Part shown: piece after piece, positions 41,906 to 42,817 of the stretch | How the letters are laid out: each line of letters begins with the position of its first letter | Numbering within the stretch: the stretch's first letter is position 1 | Assembly (NCBI GenBank): GCA_023444095.1 | Contig: JAEZRP010000008.1 | Coordinates: 1-42,817 of the forward strand | Direction: 5' to 3' | DNA length: 42,817 nucleotides | Origin: Bacillota bacterium | GTDB taxonomy: Bacteria; Bacillota; Clostridia; Christensenellales; Aristaeellaceae | Notes under the pieces: model-generated | What the model was told of the DNA's origin: nothing | Databases searched by the model: none | Seen by the model: only the letters and a program-made list of their open reading frames with translations | Program-made: the position numbers and the translations under genes

Positions 41906-42817
41906 ATGTTGAAGTCCATGCGCCAAATTCTGTCTCTGACTCTTTGTGTTATGCTGATTCTGTCGACGTTTCCTTCATCCGTTTTGGCGGAAGAGTTGAG
42001 TTCCGTCGCACCGACCATCCAGACGACGAATCCCGAGCCGGATCGGACGGATGATCCTTCGGAGGGGACTACGGACGCGCCTACTTATGTGCCAGATGAC
42101 GATTTGCCTCCGGAGATCATGGGGCAAGCTTCGGAGGAACCGCTGCTCGTCCGGAGCGTGGATGTCAGCAAGGAAGTTGCGAACATCAATGACGAGATTA
42201 CATGGACCTTAACGGCGCAGGACGGTGTACCGCCCTACGCCTACCGCTTTGTCATCTATAAGGATGGTACGGCTTTTTTGGACACCGATGACTATGGACA
42301 AAGCGATCGGAAGACCCTGACTGTTGTAGAACCGGGTGTCTATCATACCGTTGGGTATGTCAGGGACGCGGAAGATACGGAGGCCACCCTACAGAGCACC
42401 CAGACCACGGTGTTAGCGCCGCTCACGGTCGCGGGGATTGCGGTCGATAAGGCTTCCGCCAGCGCGGGGGAAACAATCACGTGGACGGCATCGGTCACCG
42501 GCGGCAAAACACCGTATATTTACATGTTCCGAGTGTACCGGGAAACCGGATCGGGTGCGGCGCAGGTCTACGAACGCGCATACACGTCGGACAACTTCTG
42601 TTCGTATGTGCCGACTACGGCGGGCGATTATTTCGCGCGGGTGTTCGTTCGGGATGGGCAATATACCGTGCTGGTGCAGGCCGACAGTACCGCGACGGAT
42701 GTGAGCGTGCCGGAGCTTGTCTTGACAGAGGTAACCGCTGATAAAACGTCGGCGACGGTTGGCGACACGATCACCTGGACGGCCACCTCGACGGGAGGGT
42801 ACGACGTCATTTACCTG
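41906..42817 (+). CDS. Secreted repeat protein with Ig-like modules (partial)
   Basis: The first 304 residues of a protein that continues past the window. It starts MLKSMRQILSLTLCVMLILS, a signal peptide probably cleaved after VLA at residue 28. A Thr/Pro/Asp-rich spacer follows (30-75), then repeated modules of about 95 residues, each with an ITWT strand at residues 98, 191 and 289 and a following segment such as VTGGKTPYIYMF. The modules look like bacterial Ig/PKD-type beta-sandwiches, but the exact family is uncertain. Its own strong promoter separates it from the EPS genes. It may be a large surface protein; anchor or function would be in the missing part. Confidence 0.85.
   Translation, partial: MLKSMRQILSLTLCVMLILSTFPSSVLAEELSSVAPTIQTTNPEPDRTDDPSEGTTDAPTYVPDDDLPPEIMGQASEEPLLVRSVDVSKEVANINDEITWTLTAQDGVPPYAYRFVIYKDGTAFLDTDDYGQSDRKTLTVVEPGVYHTVGYVRDAEDTEATLQSTQTTVLAPLTVAGIAVDKASASAGETITWTASVTGGKTPYIYMFRVYRETGSGAAQVYERAYTSDNFCSYVPTTAGDYFARVFVRDGQYTVLVQADSTATDVSVPELVLTEVTADKTSATVGDTITWTATSTGGYDVIYL

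Noticed and set aside
1..42817. CRISPR arrays, tRNA, rRNA, insertion sequences, attachment sites
   Set aside because: No regularly spaced direct repeats, tRNA/rRNA-like sequence, transposase or integrase motifs were seen by reading; a dedicated search was not possible.

Overview
The window looks like the chromosome of a moderately GC-rich Gram-positive bacterium of the Firmicutes (Clostridia-like). Reasons: the flagellar gene order is the Bacillus/Clostridium one (flgB-flgC-fliE-fliF-...-fliM-fliY-fliO...-flhA-sigma-28). The motor uses the FliY form of the switch protein. FliW and CsrA sit directly before flagellin. No L-ring or P-ring genes (flgH, flgI) are present, as expected without an outer membrane. 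Strong AGGAGG-type ribosome sites and near-consensus sigma-A promoters occur. The species cannot be named from the sequence alone.

Layout. (1) 1-4722, minus strand: the late flagellar operon flgM-flgN-flgK-flgL-DUF6470 gene-fliW-csrA-flagellin (flagellin cut by the window edge), headed by a sigma-28-like promoter at 4741-4767. (2) 4854-24274, minus strand: one long run of 23 genes for the basal body, export apparatus, motor switch, hook and sigma-28. It starts at a near-consensus sigma-A promoter (24375-24403) and ends at a 13-bp hairpin (4854-4889). (3) 24604-27521, plus strand: fliD-fliS-fliT-like, with its own sigma-28-like promoter. (4) 27574-29198, minus strand: motA-motB, with a third sigma-28-like promoter. 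(5) 29199-31374: an AT-richer stretch with a minus-strand iron-sulfur/F420-dehydrogenase-like gene and two possible small ORFs. (6) 31375-41535, plus strand: an eight-gene, tightly overlapping exopolysaccharide or capsule cluster (chain-length regulator/tyrosine kinase, initiating sugar transferase, WecG/TagA-type, double GT4 and GT2 glycosyltransferases, polymerase, pyruvyl transferase, flippase). (7) 41536-42817: a perfect consensus sigma-A promoter, a long leader with small hairpins, and the start of a secreted protein with repeated Ig-like modules, cut by the window edge.

How it works together (inference from known families). The sigma-A operon builds the rod, motor, export gate and hook and makes sigma-28. 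When the hook is finished FlgM is exported and sigma-28 turns on the flgM, fliD and motA transcripts. CsrA, held off by FliW, would then control flagellin translation; the flagellin leader has a hairpin with GGA in its loop that fits this. The flagellar locus is unusually lean: fliL, cheY, flhF, flhG and the chemotaxis genes often found at these junctions are absent here. The polysaccharide cluster forms a complete Wzx/Wzy-type pathway except for a tyrosine phosphatase. Notable points are a fused pair of GT4 glycosyltransferases, a probable ATT start codon in fliK, several TTG starts, and the promoter/operator-like region before flgB.
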